From the IMG/VR virus record IMGVR_UViG_3300041809_002511, positions 1 through 25,130 of that record: a stretch of 25,130 bases of DNA. The stretch is one strand, 5' to 3'. The stretch comes from a virus. The notes under the pieces were generated by a model that was given only the letters and a program-made list of their open reading frames with translations, had not been told where the DNA came from and did not search any database. The first letter of the stretch is position 1; the number at the start of each line of letters is the position of its first letter. A program made the position numbers and the translations under genes. Below are positions 7,089-15,724 of this stretch, in pieces.

Positions 7089-8714
7089 ATGCTCAAAGTC
7101 AGTACCTTCCTTCGACGTAACGAGCTCGGATACACGGCAATACCGCTCTTCGGAACGAAGGAAACGGATCGTGAGTTCGAGAAGACCGCGAGTGGGCAGC
7201 TTCTCCCCGCGGTTTCTTCGTACATAAACAGCCTGCGCCCGAAGAAGGGATCGCAGTATGTGCTTGTGAACGCCCTTGGCGCGAGTGAGTATTTCGGCTC
7301 GAACATAAATGGAGATGCATTTCCAGAAAATGGGCTTATTCACTGTCCGTCCGGGTGGACGAACAACCCCGTCGTCGATCGTGCTTTAGCTACCGATTGG
7401 GCGTACGGCTTTCCGACGTTCTATAACGCACATGCTTTTGCTCACCACAAGAATAAAGATCCAAGTCGTGCGTATGGCGACGTGGAGGTAGCCATCTGGA
7501 ATGATGGTATGAAGCGCGTCGAGCTGGTCATCCGCGTGGACTATGATAAGTGCCTGCAGTTTGGCGGAACGTCGGTGTGGGACAAGCTGACTGCGGGAAT
7601 GTATCCCGACGTTAGCATGGGAACAAAGGTCCCGTTCGATACCTCGTCCATCACCCTCGATTGGGATACGTACAACAAGGCGTGGGCCACCTTCGATCCG
7701 AAAAAGCACAAGAGCCCCGGACTGGCCATCCTCGAGTGGCACAAGAAAAAACCCATCACGGGACTCTCCATCACGCGGGATGACTACGACGACTATTGCC
7801 TAAAGCATATGAACCAGATCTTCCCTGACGGAAGAAAGGTATTCGTCTACAACGACTTCCCGCGCTTCTTTGACATTAGCTTCGTGTTCATTGGCGCCGA
7901 CCGGACGGCGAAGGTCATGGTCTACATCGCGCGCAATGGCGCTGTAGAAAGTGAGCCGAGTACAAAGGTCGCTGCGGCTCTCGGGTATGTAGAAGATACG
8001 TTCGAGAAAGCTGCGGGGTTGAAGGACGCCAAGGACAAGAGCGCGGAGATGGACAAGGAAGTTCTCTCTGTGCCGGCTGCGGCCAAGGCCGTTCCGCTCA
8101 TGACGAAGAACGAGCCGGATCTTTCGAGCGATATGCTTAATGCGCTCGCCGCAGTCCCTCTTGACAGCGCCCTTAGTACCGTGAGCGGCCTCGGGATGGT
8201 TCTACGCCCACGTGAGTTTCAGCGAATCATCCTTATACGTTCTGGGGACGGACCGTTGGCGGATGCCCTTGATGAAAAGAACAAGACATTCCCGCAAGTC
8301 GAGGACGCATCTCCTTGTGCGCTATCGCCCGATTCTTTCATGCCAGCGCTGGCACGCTTACTGATGCCGCTGTTCATGGACCGGACCGCGCTCGCACCCG
8401 CAGTAGAACATCGAGTGACCATTATTAGCGCGAGTCCTGACGATAGTAGTGAGCCGCCTTCTTCCCATAGCTCGGAACTACTCCGTAAGATCGGAGCTGC
8501 CTATAACGGATACAGGGAGAAGGTCTTGGAGTTCGTTCCTCACAGCCAGAACCTCATTCAGAAGACAGCGACTGCACGAGATGTCGATCTTGTAAAAGTT
8601 GCTGCCGCTGATCCTGCAGATACGTTCACCCCCCTCTCCTACTGCTACCTGCGTGACGCCTTCAAGAACGAGATTGTTCAAGAGGGCCCTGCACGGAGTA
8701 CACTCACCAACTGA
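7089..8714 (+). CDS. Prohead (capsid maturation) protease, S78-like, with long C-terminal extension
   Basis: This 541-residue protein has the layout of HK97-type prohead serine proteases: a beta-rich N-terminal domain, a His cluster in FYNAHAFAHHKNKDPSRAYG (His115, 119 or 120 as catalytic candidates), the strand pattern VEVAIWNDGMKRVELVIRVD, and a catalytic Ser176 in YPDVSMGTK. These enzymes cleave scaffold and capsid proteins inside the prohead. The protease part ends near residue 285. The C-terminal 250 residues are unlike the core and carry Lys-x-Ala sites (FEKAAG, IQKTATAR, VKVAAAD), as does the N-terminus (FEKTASG). These could be self-processing sites. Family proteases are usually much shorter, so the extension may be a scaffold fusion. 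It precedes the scaffold-like gene, as expected. Fold assignment is good; the catalytic residues are inferred. Confidence 0.85.
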   Translation: MLKVSTFLRRNELGYTAIPLFGTKETDREFEKTASGQLLPAVSSYINSLRPKKGSQYVLVNALGASEYFGSNINGDAFPENGLIHCPSGWTNNPVVDRALATDWAYGFPTFYNAHAFAHHKNKDPSRAYGDVEVAIWNDGMKRVELVIRVDYDKCLQFGGTSVWDKLTAGMYPDVSMGTKVPFDTSSITLDWDTYNKAWATFDPKKHKSPGLAILEWHKKKPITGLSITRDDYDDYCLKHMNQIFPDGRKVFVYNDFPRFFDISFVFIGADRTAKVMVYIARNGAVESEPSTKVAAALGYVEDTFEKAAGLKDAKDKSAEMDKEVLSVPAAAKAVPLMTKNEPDLSSDMLNALAAVPLDSALSTVSGLGMVLRPREFQRIILIRSGDGPLADALDEKNKTFPQVEDASPCALSPDSFMPALARLLMPLFMDRTALAPAVEHRVTIISASPDDSSEPPSSHSSELLRKIGAAYNGYREKVLEFVPHSQNLIQKTATARDVDLVKVAAADPADTFTPLSYCYLRDAFKNEIVQEGPARSTLTN

Positions 8715-8798
8715 TTCGGCACGCGCCGGCGTGTAGGTGGGTAGCCCCCGCCAAGGAATACGCACACTGACCCAAGGCTCATACGGAGATACAGAACA

Positions 8799-9590
8799 AT
8801 GTCAGGAATGAATCCCACCCTCGCAGCTTTCTACAACACGAATGGTGCCGGCGATGCCGCCCGCCAAGAACAAATCAAGATTGCGCATCTTGACCTCTTC
8901 GCAAAAGCGGCCAGCGCACAAGGCTACGATTTGACGACGATGGCACCGGCGCAAGTCGAGGAGCTCTACGCAGCGTTCAGCACCAAGCTCGCTGAAGGCG
9001 CGGAAGCCCTTGAGCACGCAGGTGAGGAAGAAGAGGAGAAGGGCGAGAAGGACGAGGCCAAGGGCAAGACCGAAGAGGAAAAAGGCGAGAAGGAAAAGGA
9101 AGAGGCCGAGGAAGAAAAAGAGGCCCAAGCCCAATACGCCGCCATGAAGCAGTGGCAAGACAAGGTCGCGGAAGCGGATCACCTTGGCCGCGTGATGGCG
9201 CACTCCTTCACGGACGAACGCAATAAGATTGCTGCTGCGGCGAAGGTCGCCGGCACGCTTCCTCCGGCGCTGGCAGCGCACAACGCAGCGGCGAAACCTC
9301 CGGCGAAAAAGAAGGGAGCCGGCACCGAGGAAGAGCCCAAGACGGCGTCAGCCGCGCCGGACTTCGATCGACAAGCGGCGCGCTTGGCTATCAAGATTGC
9401 AAGCGACAAAGGCTTCGATGGCAACGAGGCCCTGCAACGCATGAACGCGCTCTTCGCGCTCGGCGTCCCCCCGATGGCGAAGACGGCGTCTGCCCTCGGT
9501 AGCTACAACGATGCAGTGAGCGTGCGCGCCCTCGAATTCCTCGAGGCCGCGAAGTACCCGGTGGATTGGTCGCAGGTTTTCGGGCGCTAA
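8799..9590 (+). CDS. Scaffold-like acidic coiled-coil protein
   Basis: This 263-residue protein is preceded by GGAGAT about 9 bases from the ATG. Residues 75-112 are almost purely Glu, Lys and Ala (a long charged helix), flanked by helical Ala-rich regions. Lys-x-Ala sites occur at FAKAASAQ (35-42), PKTASAAP (180-187) and MAKTASALG (226-234). High charge, helix content and position between protease and major capsid protein are typical of scaffold or prohead core proteins, which hold the shell in place during assembly and are then cleaved and expelled. No specific family was recognised, so the scaffold role is inferred from composition and gene order. Confidence 0.7.
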   Translation: MSGMNPTLAAFYNTNGAGDAARQEQIKIAHLDLFAKAASAQGYDLTTMAPAQVEELYAAFSTKLAEGAEALEHAGEEEEEKGEKDEAKGKTEEEKGEKEKEEAEEEKEAQAQYAAMKQWQDKVAEADHLGRVMAHSFTDERNKIAAAAKVAGTLPPALAAHNAAAKPPAKKKGAGTEEEPKTASAAPDFDRQAARLAIKIASDKGFDGNEALQRMNALFALGVPPMAKTASALGSYNDAVSVRALEFLEAAKYPVDWSQVFGR

Positions 9591-9597
9591 GGCAGTC

Positions 9598-11982
9598 ATG
9601 GCACAGGGATTTAGAAAGCGCGCAGATGCAATAGGATCGGGTACCGCCGATCCCAGTACGGCACCTGCGCGCGCTACCCCTGTACCGCAGACCGCGATCG
9701 CGAACAACCCGGCTCCGGGACAACGAGGTCCGGCGGGTCTCGGCGGACGGACATCCTACTCGCGCGTGAATACAGGGCTCCCGCCTACTCCCGACACCGG
9801 AGCAAGTGCGCAGAAATCAGAAGCCCCGCGAGGCCTCGAATTTTTACCCAAGACTGCCTCACAGGAGAATACAATGACTACGACCAGTGGACGACCCTCC
9901 CTGCAAGATTTGATTAAGCAAGCGATGGCGGGCGCGGCGTCACAGGCAAGTGTGAACATCGAAGCCGCCCGACAAATCGCGAACGCAGGGGGAACCCCGC
10001 CGGCCACGGTCAAAACGGCTGCCGCGCGACCGACTCCGGAGTCAATTCCTACGCCGACGCTGAATAAACTTGCGTCAGCTCTTGATTACATCGCACGCCA
10101 GGGGAACCCGAAGCTTGCCGCCATTGAGCTCGATTCAGGAACGACGCCAGGTGTGGGTCCCGGCGAGGGTCCGAACGCGCTGACCGTCATGCAGTCAGAA
10201 GTCGGCGGAGCGAATATCGATGCTGGAGAGCTGGGGTCTGCCCGTGAACAACCTCCGATGGTTCCTGCGCAGCAGAAAGATCCGACGCGTCCGTCCGACC
10301 CCGGTACGGGCCTCGCGACCAACGACGCGATGGAGCACCCTGAGCAGCCCGTCGAACCGATTCACAACGAAAAGGCTACGTTGACGTCCGAAGCGCAGAA
10401 GACCTCTTCTGCGTATGCGACCAACCTTGTGGCGCTTGGCCTTGCCAAGATTGCCTACGATGAAAAGGGTACGCCGCGCCTTGTGAAGGCTGCAGGTATC
10501 GGCGGTGCCTTGGGCGGTATCGGCGGTGCTTCCCTCGGCGGTGTCGGCGGGGCGGCCCTCGGGGGCAAGCTGCTCGGACCTGCCGGCGTGGTCGGTGGAG
10601 CCCTCTTGGGTATGGGTGTCGGCGGCGCTCTTGGAAGTAAGGCAGGAGAGGGCGCCAGCTCCCTTTTGGGCGGCGGGCAGCCGAAAGAAGCTTCCACGAA
10701 ACCAAAGACGACGAAGACAGCCGCCGAAGCAAGTACACCGTTGGCTCGTAAGGGCAGCACGGCGGCGGGTCTGGCGGGGAGCGCGGTAGGCGCGGTCGCT
10801 GGCGGCACTGCGGGGCACCATCTCGCGAAAGCCCTCGGTCATAGTGCCCTGGGCAGGGCGCTCGCTACGGGTGTCGGCGGCGTTCTTGGCGCCGGTATTG
10901 GACATCATCTTGGCGGTCGCGTCGGCCACATCGTAGGCGGTGCTACGGACAAGGGCCTAGACCGTGTGGAGCACGCTATCCATGGCAAGAAGGAGGCTTC
11001 GGCGATTGAGAAAGCCGCAGCTGCTATGGCGAAGATCGCAAAAACTGTACTGGCGGCGGAGACACCGCAGTATTCCGCAGAAGACATCCAACGGCTGCGG
11101 AACGCTGCGGCTGCCGGGGGTCTTGGTGGGGCTGCGGGTTCTGCGCTGGGTGGGCCGATTACCGCAGGTCTCGGTGGCGCTCTTGGTGGCGGGTTTACTT
11201 CGGCGGGCGCTTCCGGTGCTCTGCATAGCGGCTTGTGCGCCGGCTGGGGTAACATTGGCGGGAGCACCGCGGGAGTCCTCGGCGCCAAGATGCTAGGAGG
11301 CAATGAGGCTACCGCGCGCGGTCTCGGACGTCTAGGCGCGCTAGCAGGTGGCGGTCTCGGGGGGATGTACGGCGCGCATGCCGCGATGAAGAACCAGATC
11401 GCACAGGAGCACGAAGCCGCAGCGAAACAAGCCTCGATCTACGAGCGTAATCTCACAGCACTCGGCTTGCGGAAGACCGCAGAAGACGCGATCTTCCCGG
11501 CACAAATCGATGCCGCGCGCATCAGCGACGTAGGCCCGAATCCCCCGGACGGGGCGACGGAGAGCGGAGAAGGACAACCTTCTGAACCGAGCGACGTCAC
11601 TTCGCAAAAGCGCTTGATTGACTCGAACCAGGCGGCGATCAACGCCACTCGCCGAGAGACCAAGGCCGATCCGAAGAGGGACCTCAATCAAATCTTGAAC
11701 GAGCCGGCACTGTCCGCGAGTACGGATCAAACGCTTCAACGAGTTCTTGAACACACCGACTCCGCCGGCGCGAAGATCGCGCAGGCGAACGCGGCTTCTT
11801 TGGAAAAGACCGCAGCGGCACGCGTCGTTCTGGATCGGCTCGCGCAAATGCACAACGTGAAGACGGGCGCTGCTCCCACGGCGGCGCCCCCGAAGAAGAA
11901 AAAGACGTCTATGATGGGCGGCGGTGGGGCACCGAGTACTCCACAGGCATCTTCAGGCTTCAATGCCGGGAGCGGAATGTAG
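9598..11982 (+). CDS. Large glycine-zipper head protein with many Lys-x-Ala sites
   Basis: This 794-residue protein has a disordered Pro/Ala/Thr-rich N-terminus (1-260), three Gly/Ala-rich segments with GxxxG spacing (about 297-358, 385-450, 502-596) and a helical, charged C-terminus. Such glycine zippers occur in membrane-inserting proteins and amyloid-like packing helices. A pattern Y-x-x-N-L-x-A-L-G-L-x-K-x-A occurs twice (273-285 and 615-628), and KAAAAMAKIAK (472-482) also has counterparts in the proteins at 15725 and 17894. About ten Lys-x-Ala sites are spread along it. It lies between scaffold-like and capsid genes, so it is probably an internal head protein, perhaps ejected with DNA; this is inference. 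The ORF is certain, the family unknown. Confidence 0.75.
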   Translation: MAQGFRKRADAIGSGTADPSTAPARATPVPQTAIANNPAPGQRGPAGLGGRTSYSRVNTGLPPTPDTGASAQKSEAPRGLEFLPKTASQENTMTTTSGRPSLQDLIKQAMAGAASQASVNIEAARQIANAGGTPPATVKTAAARPTPESIPTPTLNKLASALDYIARQGNPKLAAIELDSGTTPGVGPGEGPNALTVMQSEVGGANIDAGELGSAREQPPMVPAQQKDPTRPSDPGTGLATNDAMEHPEQPVEPIHNEKATLTSEAQKTSSAYATNLVALGLAKIAYDEKGTPRLVKAAGIGGALGGIGGASLGGVGGAALGGKLLGPAGVVGGALLGMGVGGALGSKAGEGASSLLGGGQPKEASTKPKTTKTAAEASTPLARKGSTAAGLAGSAVGAVAGGTAGHHLAKALGHSALGRALATGVGGVLGAGIGHHLGGRVGHIVGGATDKGLDRVEHAIHGKKEASAIEKAAAAMAKIAKTVLAAETPQYSAEDIQRLRNAAAAGGLGGAAGSALGGPITAGLGGALGGGFTSAGASGALHSGLCAGWGNIGGSTAGVLGAKMLGGNEATARGLGRLGALAGGGLGGMYGAHAAMKNQIAQEHEAAAKQASIYERNLTALGLRKTAEDAIFPAQIDAARISDVGPNPPDGATESGEGQPSEPSDVTSQKRLIDSNQAAINATRRETKADPKRDLNQILNEPALSASTDQTLQRVLEHTDSAGAKIAQANAASLEKTAAARVVLDRLAQMHNVKTGAAPTAAPPKKKKTSMMGGGGAPSTPQASSGFNAGSGM

Positions 11983-11984
11983 TC

Positions 11985-12377
11985 ATGGCAAAGACGAATC
12001 AATTGGACCAAGTGAAGGTCGCGCAAATTCAACGAGACGCCGCAATCGCCCTGATCAAAACAGGCGCAGAGCGCGACGCGCTCCTCGTCGCCAACCAAAA
12101 ATTGGCGGCCGACAATCAACTTCTACGAGGTCGCATGGTCGCCGAAAAGGTGGCGATGGACATGCACGATAAAGGTATCCATACCGATATCAAGTACGCA
12201 GACCTTGTGGACCAACTCGAGAAACGGGCGCACGCAGATCCACAAGGATTTGCGACACTTCGTGAGGCGGTCAATCTCACGGGGCCGGACATGCTGAAGA
12301 CGGCCTCCGTCGCCAGCGAGGTCCATGCGCCCAACGGCTCGGACCTCGAGCGGTACATCCTCGGGGACATCGGCTGA
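11985..12377 (+). CDS. Small coiled-coil head-assembly protein
   Basis: This 130-residue protein starts 3 bases after the previous stop, with GGAG about 13 bases upstream. Residues 5-60 form a strong helical coiled-coil pattern (QLDQVKVAQIQRDAAIALIK, later LLVANQKLAADNQLLRGR). A Lys-Thr-Ala site (MLKTASVAS) lies at about 103-111 near the C-terminus. Helical, short and next to the capsid genes, it resembles accessory scaffold or head-assembly proteins; no family was recognised. It is probably co-translated with the preceding gene. Confidence 0.75.
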   Translation: MAKTNQLDQVKVAQIQRDAAIALIKTGAERDALLVANQKLAADNQLLRGRMVAEKVAMDMHDKGIHTDIKYADLVDQLEKRAHADPQGFATLREAVNLTGPDMLKTASVASEVHAPNGSDLERYILGDIG

Positions 12378-12413
12378 TTTCGCTACGCATTTTCATTCAA
12401 TAGGAGAACTCCA

Positions 12414-12959
12414 ATGGCATCAGGTACACAACGTGTGAATTTTCGGCCGGTGACTGACGTGATCCCGACCATCCGTCGCGACATCCCCTTGTTCGACCCG
12501 ACGCTTTGCAATCCGCAAAATGCATTGTCGTTGCTCGATGGCGAGTGGATGACGCTGGATCCCGGTACCGGCAAGCTGATTCGATCAGCGGCTATTACCG
12601 CGGTCGGCACGTCCGCACTCCAGGTTTTCTCGTGGCCCTTGTGGGCGGAGAACGGTCGCTATGACGTGCAGGCGATGGCTGACACGAAGATGCCTCTCAT
12701 TTGGCTGAACCAATGGGAGTTTGAAACGCTCATCTTCGACGCAGCCGCCATCGTTGGTAGCGGCGCCGCGATCACCACACGCTCTCAGCCCGTCAAGGTC
12801 GCCAGCATCTCGCTCGGCGGCGTCTACGGAACGAAGACCCTCAGCGGTCTTGTCGGCAAGGCGTCGTCCGGTGACACCGACCAAACAGTCGCCTACGTCA
12901 CGCGCCTGCCCGCCGAAAACAGCGGGTGGCTGCGTATCCGTGGCGGGATGCTTTACTAA
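12414..12959 (+). CDS. Probable capsid decoration/stabilising protein
   Basis: This 181-residue protein begins MASGTQRVNFRPVTDVIPTI, with a good AGGAGAA site 6 bases before the ATG. It is beta-rich, with LDGEWMTLDPGTGKLIR (41-57), PLWAENGRYDVQAMADTKMP (75-94) and a closing LRIRGGMLY. Head decoration proteins that clamp capsomers are typically small, beta-rich and encoded just upstream of the major capsid gene, as here. Strong ribosome-binding sites on both genes fit proteins needed in hundreds of copies. The decoration role is inferred from position, size and expression signals rather than a recognised motif. Confidence 0.65.
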   Translation: MASGTQRVNFRPVTDVIPTIRRDIPLFDPTLCNPQNALSLLDGEWMTLDPGTGKLIRSAAITAVGTSALQVFSWPLWAENGRYDVQAMADTKMPLIWLNQWEFETLIFDAAAIVGSGAAITTRSQPVKVASISLGGVYGTKTLSGLVGKASSGDTDQTVAYVTRLPAENSGWLRIRGGMLY

Positions 12960-12988
12960 CCCGCGCACCGCGCGCTTCAACGTACTAG

Positions 12989-12994
12989 AAGGAG
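12989..12994 (+). promoter_or_regulatory. Very strong ribosome-binding site of the major capsid gene
   Basis: AGAAGGAGATTCATATG places a full AAGGAG 6 bases before the ATG at 13001. It closely resembles the leader of T7 gene 10, another major capsid gene, and is the strongest such site in the window. It fixes the start codon and supports very high translation of the following gene. Confidence 0.85.
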
Positions 12995-13000
12995 ATTCAT

Positions 13001-14122
13001 ATGGCATCGGCACGTTCTGTCAACGACTTGTTCAACACACGCCTCGGGGAACCGGGGGGCAAAGAGAAGCTCGCGCAATTCGGCGGCTCCTATATCCGCG
13101 ATCGTCTTCGCGAGGTTTCGTTCGTTCGCAAGATCGTGCCGCCGGAGCAGGTCACGCGTACGGACTGCCAACGCTCCACCAAGCACGACACCCTCGTGAA
13201 GATTGTGGACGTCGAGCCGCAATCGCGCGCGATGGCCATCAGCTTCCGAGGCGCGCCCACCGCCCGATTCATTCGTGGCGAAAAAGCGGAAATCGCGTTC
13301 TTCACCATCAGCTCCGAAGTCTTTCAGAAGACGGAACAAGAGCTCCTGGCGTACGAAATGCCCATCACGAAGGTCATCGAGGAGAACTCGGTGAAGGACA
13401 TCCAGGAAATCGAAGACCGCGAGTTCGTCATCCACAGCGAGGCGGCCGTCCAAGCGCTTCAACAGGAAGCCAATGGCGGAACGATCACCACGCTCAATGC
13501 GCTGGCGCTTCAAGGGTCGTCGCCCCCCGTGGAATTCTCCGTGCGAAAAGGCGAACTCGCGCGCACGGCCACAACGGACGATGCGACCATCCACCCGCTT
13601 CAGCGCAAAGACCTCGTTGAGGGCTTCAAGCTGATTGACGGCAATCGGCTTCGCTGCGAGCGCTTCCTCCTCACCGAGGTGGACTTCGACGACGTTCTCT
13701 CGTGGACCGTGGAAGACAACGGCGACCGCATCCAGTCAGAGACGACCGTCGACGGCTACAAGTACAACCTGCTTGTCGGGCGCCCGTACATTCGTACGGT
13801 GAAGACCGACATCCTTCGACGCGGCAACATCTACTTCTTCACGGCGCCGGAATTCTTCGGCAAGTTCTACGTCTTGAACCAGACCAAGTTCTACATCGAC
13901 AAGGTGGCGAACATGATCACGTTCCAAGCGTGGGAAGACATCGCGATGGCCGTGATCAACATTGCGTCCGTGCGCAAGATCGAACTCTATTCGGCAGACG
14001 CCTCGGCGAACAACACCGACGGCTTGCTCTCGAACTTCATCCCGGTGACCGAAGACCAACTTGGCGCGATCAACAACCGCGTGGGCGAAGGTCTGAAGTT
14101 TCCCCAGGTCGTGAGCAACTAG
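13001..14122 (+). CDS. Major capsid protein
   Basis: This 373-residue protein forms the icosahedral shell. Evidence: position after protease, scaffold-like and decoration genes; the strongest ribosome-binding site in the window; length typical of HK97-fold capsid proteins; a terminator directly after it. The N-terminal helix (NDLFNTRLGEPGGKEKLAQF) resembles the N-arm; the centre is mixed alpha/beta with a long helix (about 100-155); the C-terminal half is beta-rich (YNLLVGRPYIRTVKTD, GNIYFFTAPEFFGKFYVLNQ). No Lys-Thr-Ala site is present, unlike its neighbours, so it may escape the processing proposed for them. HK97 fold is inferred from context and pattern; alternative roles are unlikely. Confidence 0.85.
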   Translation: MASARSVNDLFNTRLGEPGGKEKLAQFGGSYIRDRLREVSFVRKIVPPEQVTRTDCQRSTKHDTLVKIVDVEPQSRAMAISFRGAPTARFIRGEKAEIAFFTISSEVFQKTEQELLAYEMPITKVIEENSVKDIQEIEDREFVIHSEAAVQALQQEANGGTITTLNALALQGSSPPVEFSVRKGELARTATTDDATIHPLQRKDLVEGFKLIDGNRLRCERFLLTEVDFDDVLSWTVEDNGDRIQSETTVDGYKYNLLVGRPYIRTVKTDILRRGNIYFFTAPEFFGKFYVLNQTKFYIDKVANMITFQAWEDIAMAVINIASVRKIELYSADASANNTDGLLSNFIPVTEDQLGAINNRVGEGLKFPQVVSN

Positions 14123-14153
14123 GGACAGCTCGCTTCTTTTTGGCCCATGACGA

Positions 14154-14184
14154 GGGCATCGGCGCCAGTCGTCGATGCCCTTTT
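14154..14184 (+). terminator. Rho-independent terminator after the major capsid gene
   Basis: GGGCATCG (14154-14161) pairs perfectly with CGATGCCC (14173-14180) around an 11-base loop and is followed by TTTT (14181-14184) and a pyrimidine-rich tail. It lies 31 bases after the capsid stop codon. It would limit readthrough, so capsid mRNA is made in excess of the downstream neck genes. Confidence 0.8.
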
Positions 14185-14206
14185 CCTTTCGGAGTACACT
14201 ACGCAC

Positions 14207-14752
14207 ATGAGACCCGAGCTGCAAAAGACGTTCTACATCCACAACACAACACGCCATCCAGCGACACGCGATCTCCGACGGAGCTTGCATGGTCCGGAAT
14301 CAAGTACGAAGAACCTCTTTATTGGGGGCATCCTGCGCCTTGTTCGTGGGCGTCCTGTCGCCGTGTCCGAGGCATTCGTTCGGCAGCACCAAGCGGAGCT
14401 CGCAGACAAAGAAGCCAAGGGGCTGCTCGCAGTATACACGCACAACAGCCTCCGCATCGATCTCAGTACTCTCGAAGTAAAAAAGAACGCGCGTGTGGAA
14501 GTACTGCCACCGCCGGAGGAGCAAGAGGAAGAAGCGCCGCAAGAGGACGCTTCTCTTGAAGATACCGCCGTGGGCGCCTCTTGTCCGGACGATGCGCCGC
14601 TTAAGGAGCTCGCCGAAGAAGCACAGGGAACCAGCGAGCTGCCTGCTTTCGCGATGGCATTTGAGGGTGCGCCCGAACCCTCCGACGACCCTCCGACAAG
14701 CCCCGAAGTGCCTGAAGGACATGCGCCCTCCGGCAGAAAGCGGCGTCGGTAA
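14207..14752 (+). CDS. Hypothetical protein with acidic disordered tail
   Basis: This encodes 181 residues from the ATG at 14207 (MRPELQKTFYIHNTTRHPAT). An in-frame ATG at 14147 lies before the terminator hairpin and lacks a ribosome-binding site, while GGAG lies 12 bases before 14207, so the shorter form is preferred. Residues 1-95 look like a small folded domain; residues 100-165 are Glu/Pro/Ala-rich and probably disordered; the end is basic (SGRKRRR). The stop overlaps the next start (TAATG). No family recognised. Position after the capsid gene suggests a minor head or head-completion factor. Confidence 0.65.
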   Translation: MRPELQKTFYIHNTTRHPATRDLRRSLHGPESSTKNLFIGGILRLVRGRPVAVSEAFVRQHQAELADKEAKGLLAVYTHNSLRIDLSTLEVKKNARVEVLPPPEEQEEEAPQEDASLEDTAVGASCPDDAPLKELAEEAQGTSELPAFAMAFEGAPEPSDDPPTSPEVPEGHAPSGRKRRR

Positions 14753-15258
14753 TGGAACGTCTGCAGAGCGTCGTATCGGTAAGCCCTGTCACGCAGGCCT
14801 TCACGCAAGTCGTGCGGCTGTTCATGCGCGATCATCCGCAGCTAAATCGCTTGGTCAAGGGAGAAGAATCCAGTGACCGAATGATCGCGTGGGCCATCGT
14901 GGACGCTCTGTCGGACTTCAATGGAACGCCGCCGCTACTCGGCACCTTTCGGCTAGAAGACCTGATCATGCGCAATCAACAGGCACTCCTTACGCGCATG
15001 GTGACTTGCTCGCTTCTTGAATCGGTAGGCCTGCTGCAGACAAGAAACCATGTCAACTACTCCAACGGCGGCATCAACGTCGGCGTCAACGACAAGACCC
15101 CCTTGATCATGAACTGGCTCCAGTACTTCAAGGGCACCACCGAGCAAATGAAGTTGCGGGTCAAGACGTCCTTCAACATCGAACAGATTTTGGGACCCAG
15201 TAACGTCGGACTTCACAGCGAGCTGTACGCTGTGAACGCTTTGTACCTCAGCTACTAG
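14752..15258 (+). CDS. Probable head-completion / connector protein
   Basis: This 168-residue protein, coupled to the preceding gene by TAATG, is helical in its first 105 residues (MIAWAIVDALSDFNGTPPLL, LTRMVTCSLLESVGLLQTR). It then has a beta-type segment (NYSNGGINVGVNDKTPLIMN) and a C-terminal helix. Small helical proteins just downstream of the capsid gene often form the adaptor ring between portal and tail. The role here is inferred from size, helicity and position; no signature motif was recognised. The next gene starts 8 bases on. Confidence 0.6.
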   Translation: MERLQSVVSVSPVTQAFTQVVRLFMRDHPQLNRLVKGEESSDRMIAWAIVDALSDFNGTPPLLGTFRLEDLIMRNQQALLTRMVTCSLLESVGLLQTRNHVNYSNGGINVGVNDKTPLIMNWLQYFKGTTEQMKLRVKTSFNIEQILGPSNVGLHSELYAVNALYLSY

Positions 15259-15266
15259 GAGCTTCT

Positions 15267-15722
15267 ATGTTGTACATATATGAGCGCGATACCCTCAAGG
15301 ATGTAGAGTTTCTTCTACAGGGCGGGGTGACCGGTGGGCGTGTCACTGTAAATCAGCGTGGGACGACACCCGGTTTGAGCGGCACCACGCTCATTTTTCT
15401 TTCACCCGCCGTGACGGTGACCTTCAGCGATACGTCCGGCGTCGGCCTGAATCCACAAGACATTGTGAACCAGATCGTTGCGGTAAACAGTACGATTGTA
15501 CCGTTCTGGCGCGGGGGTTGCTTGAACCTGCTTCTAACGCCGGCCGCTGCTTCTAACGTGGCCGTTTCATACGCAGGCACCGCGAATCCGATCTTCGGGT
15601 TTAGTTCCGCCACGGACAATGTCGGCGTGTTCTACGCCGGACCTACAGGACTTATCCCGCGGCTGGTGTCCGTCGATCCTAAAGCGCGTTTGGACGGCTA
15701 TTATGTCGTCGTGGAGCGGTAA
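15267..15722 (+). CDS. Small beta-domain protein related to tail sheath insertion domains
   Basis: This 151-residue protein has a clear AGGAG 6 bases before the ATG. It is beta-rich, and residues about 50-73 (VTVTFSDTSGVGLNPQDIVN, then QIVAV) match the sheath protein at about 99-122 (IAFSDPSATGLTASTVVYQI, then NAM): FSD-x-S-x-x-GL and V-x-QI-x-A are shared. The strand-helix-strand unit continues with a GFSSATDNVGVF-type closing motif. This suggests a free-standing copy of a domain also inserted in the sheath, perhaps a neck or surface component. No enzymatic motif. The relationship is seen in the sequence; the role is inferred. Confidence 0.7.
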   Translation: MLYIYERDTLKDVEFLLQGGVTGGRVTVNQRGTTPGLSGTTLIFLSPAVTVTFSDTSGVGLNPQDIVNQIVAVNSTIVPFWRGGCLNLLLTPAAASNVAVSYAGTANPIFGFSSATDNVGVFYAGPTGLIPRLVSVDPKARLDGYYVVVER

Positions 15723-15724
15723 CC

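Noticed and set aside
8715-8798. Possible terminator after the protease gene (CACGC-GCCG-GCGTG hairpin)
   Set aside because: The stem is only 5 bp and has no T-run, so termination is not supported.
12985-13003. Vector-like leader (AGAAGGAGATTCATATG) suggesting contamination
   Set aside because: It is not identical to the T7 gene 10 leader and sits in natural phage context; convergence on a strong site before a capsid gene is sufficient.
12721-13620. 299-codon plus-strand frame across the decoration and capsid genes
   Set aside because: It crosses two genes with strong ribosome-binding sites, has Arg/Pro/Ser-rich out-of-frame composition and no start signal.
13702-14559. 285-codon plus-strand frame across the capsid end
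   Set aside because: It spans the capsid stop and the terminator hairpin and has shadow-type Arg/His-rich composition.
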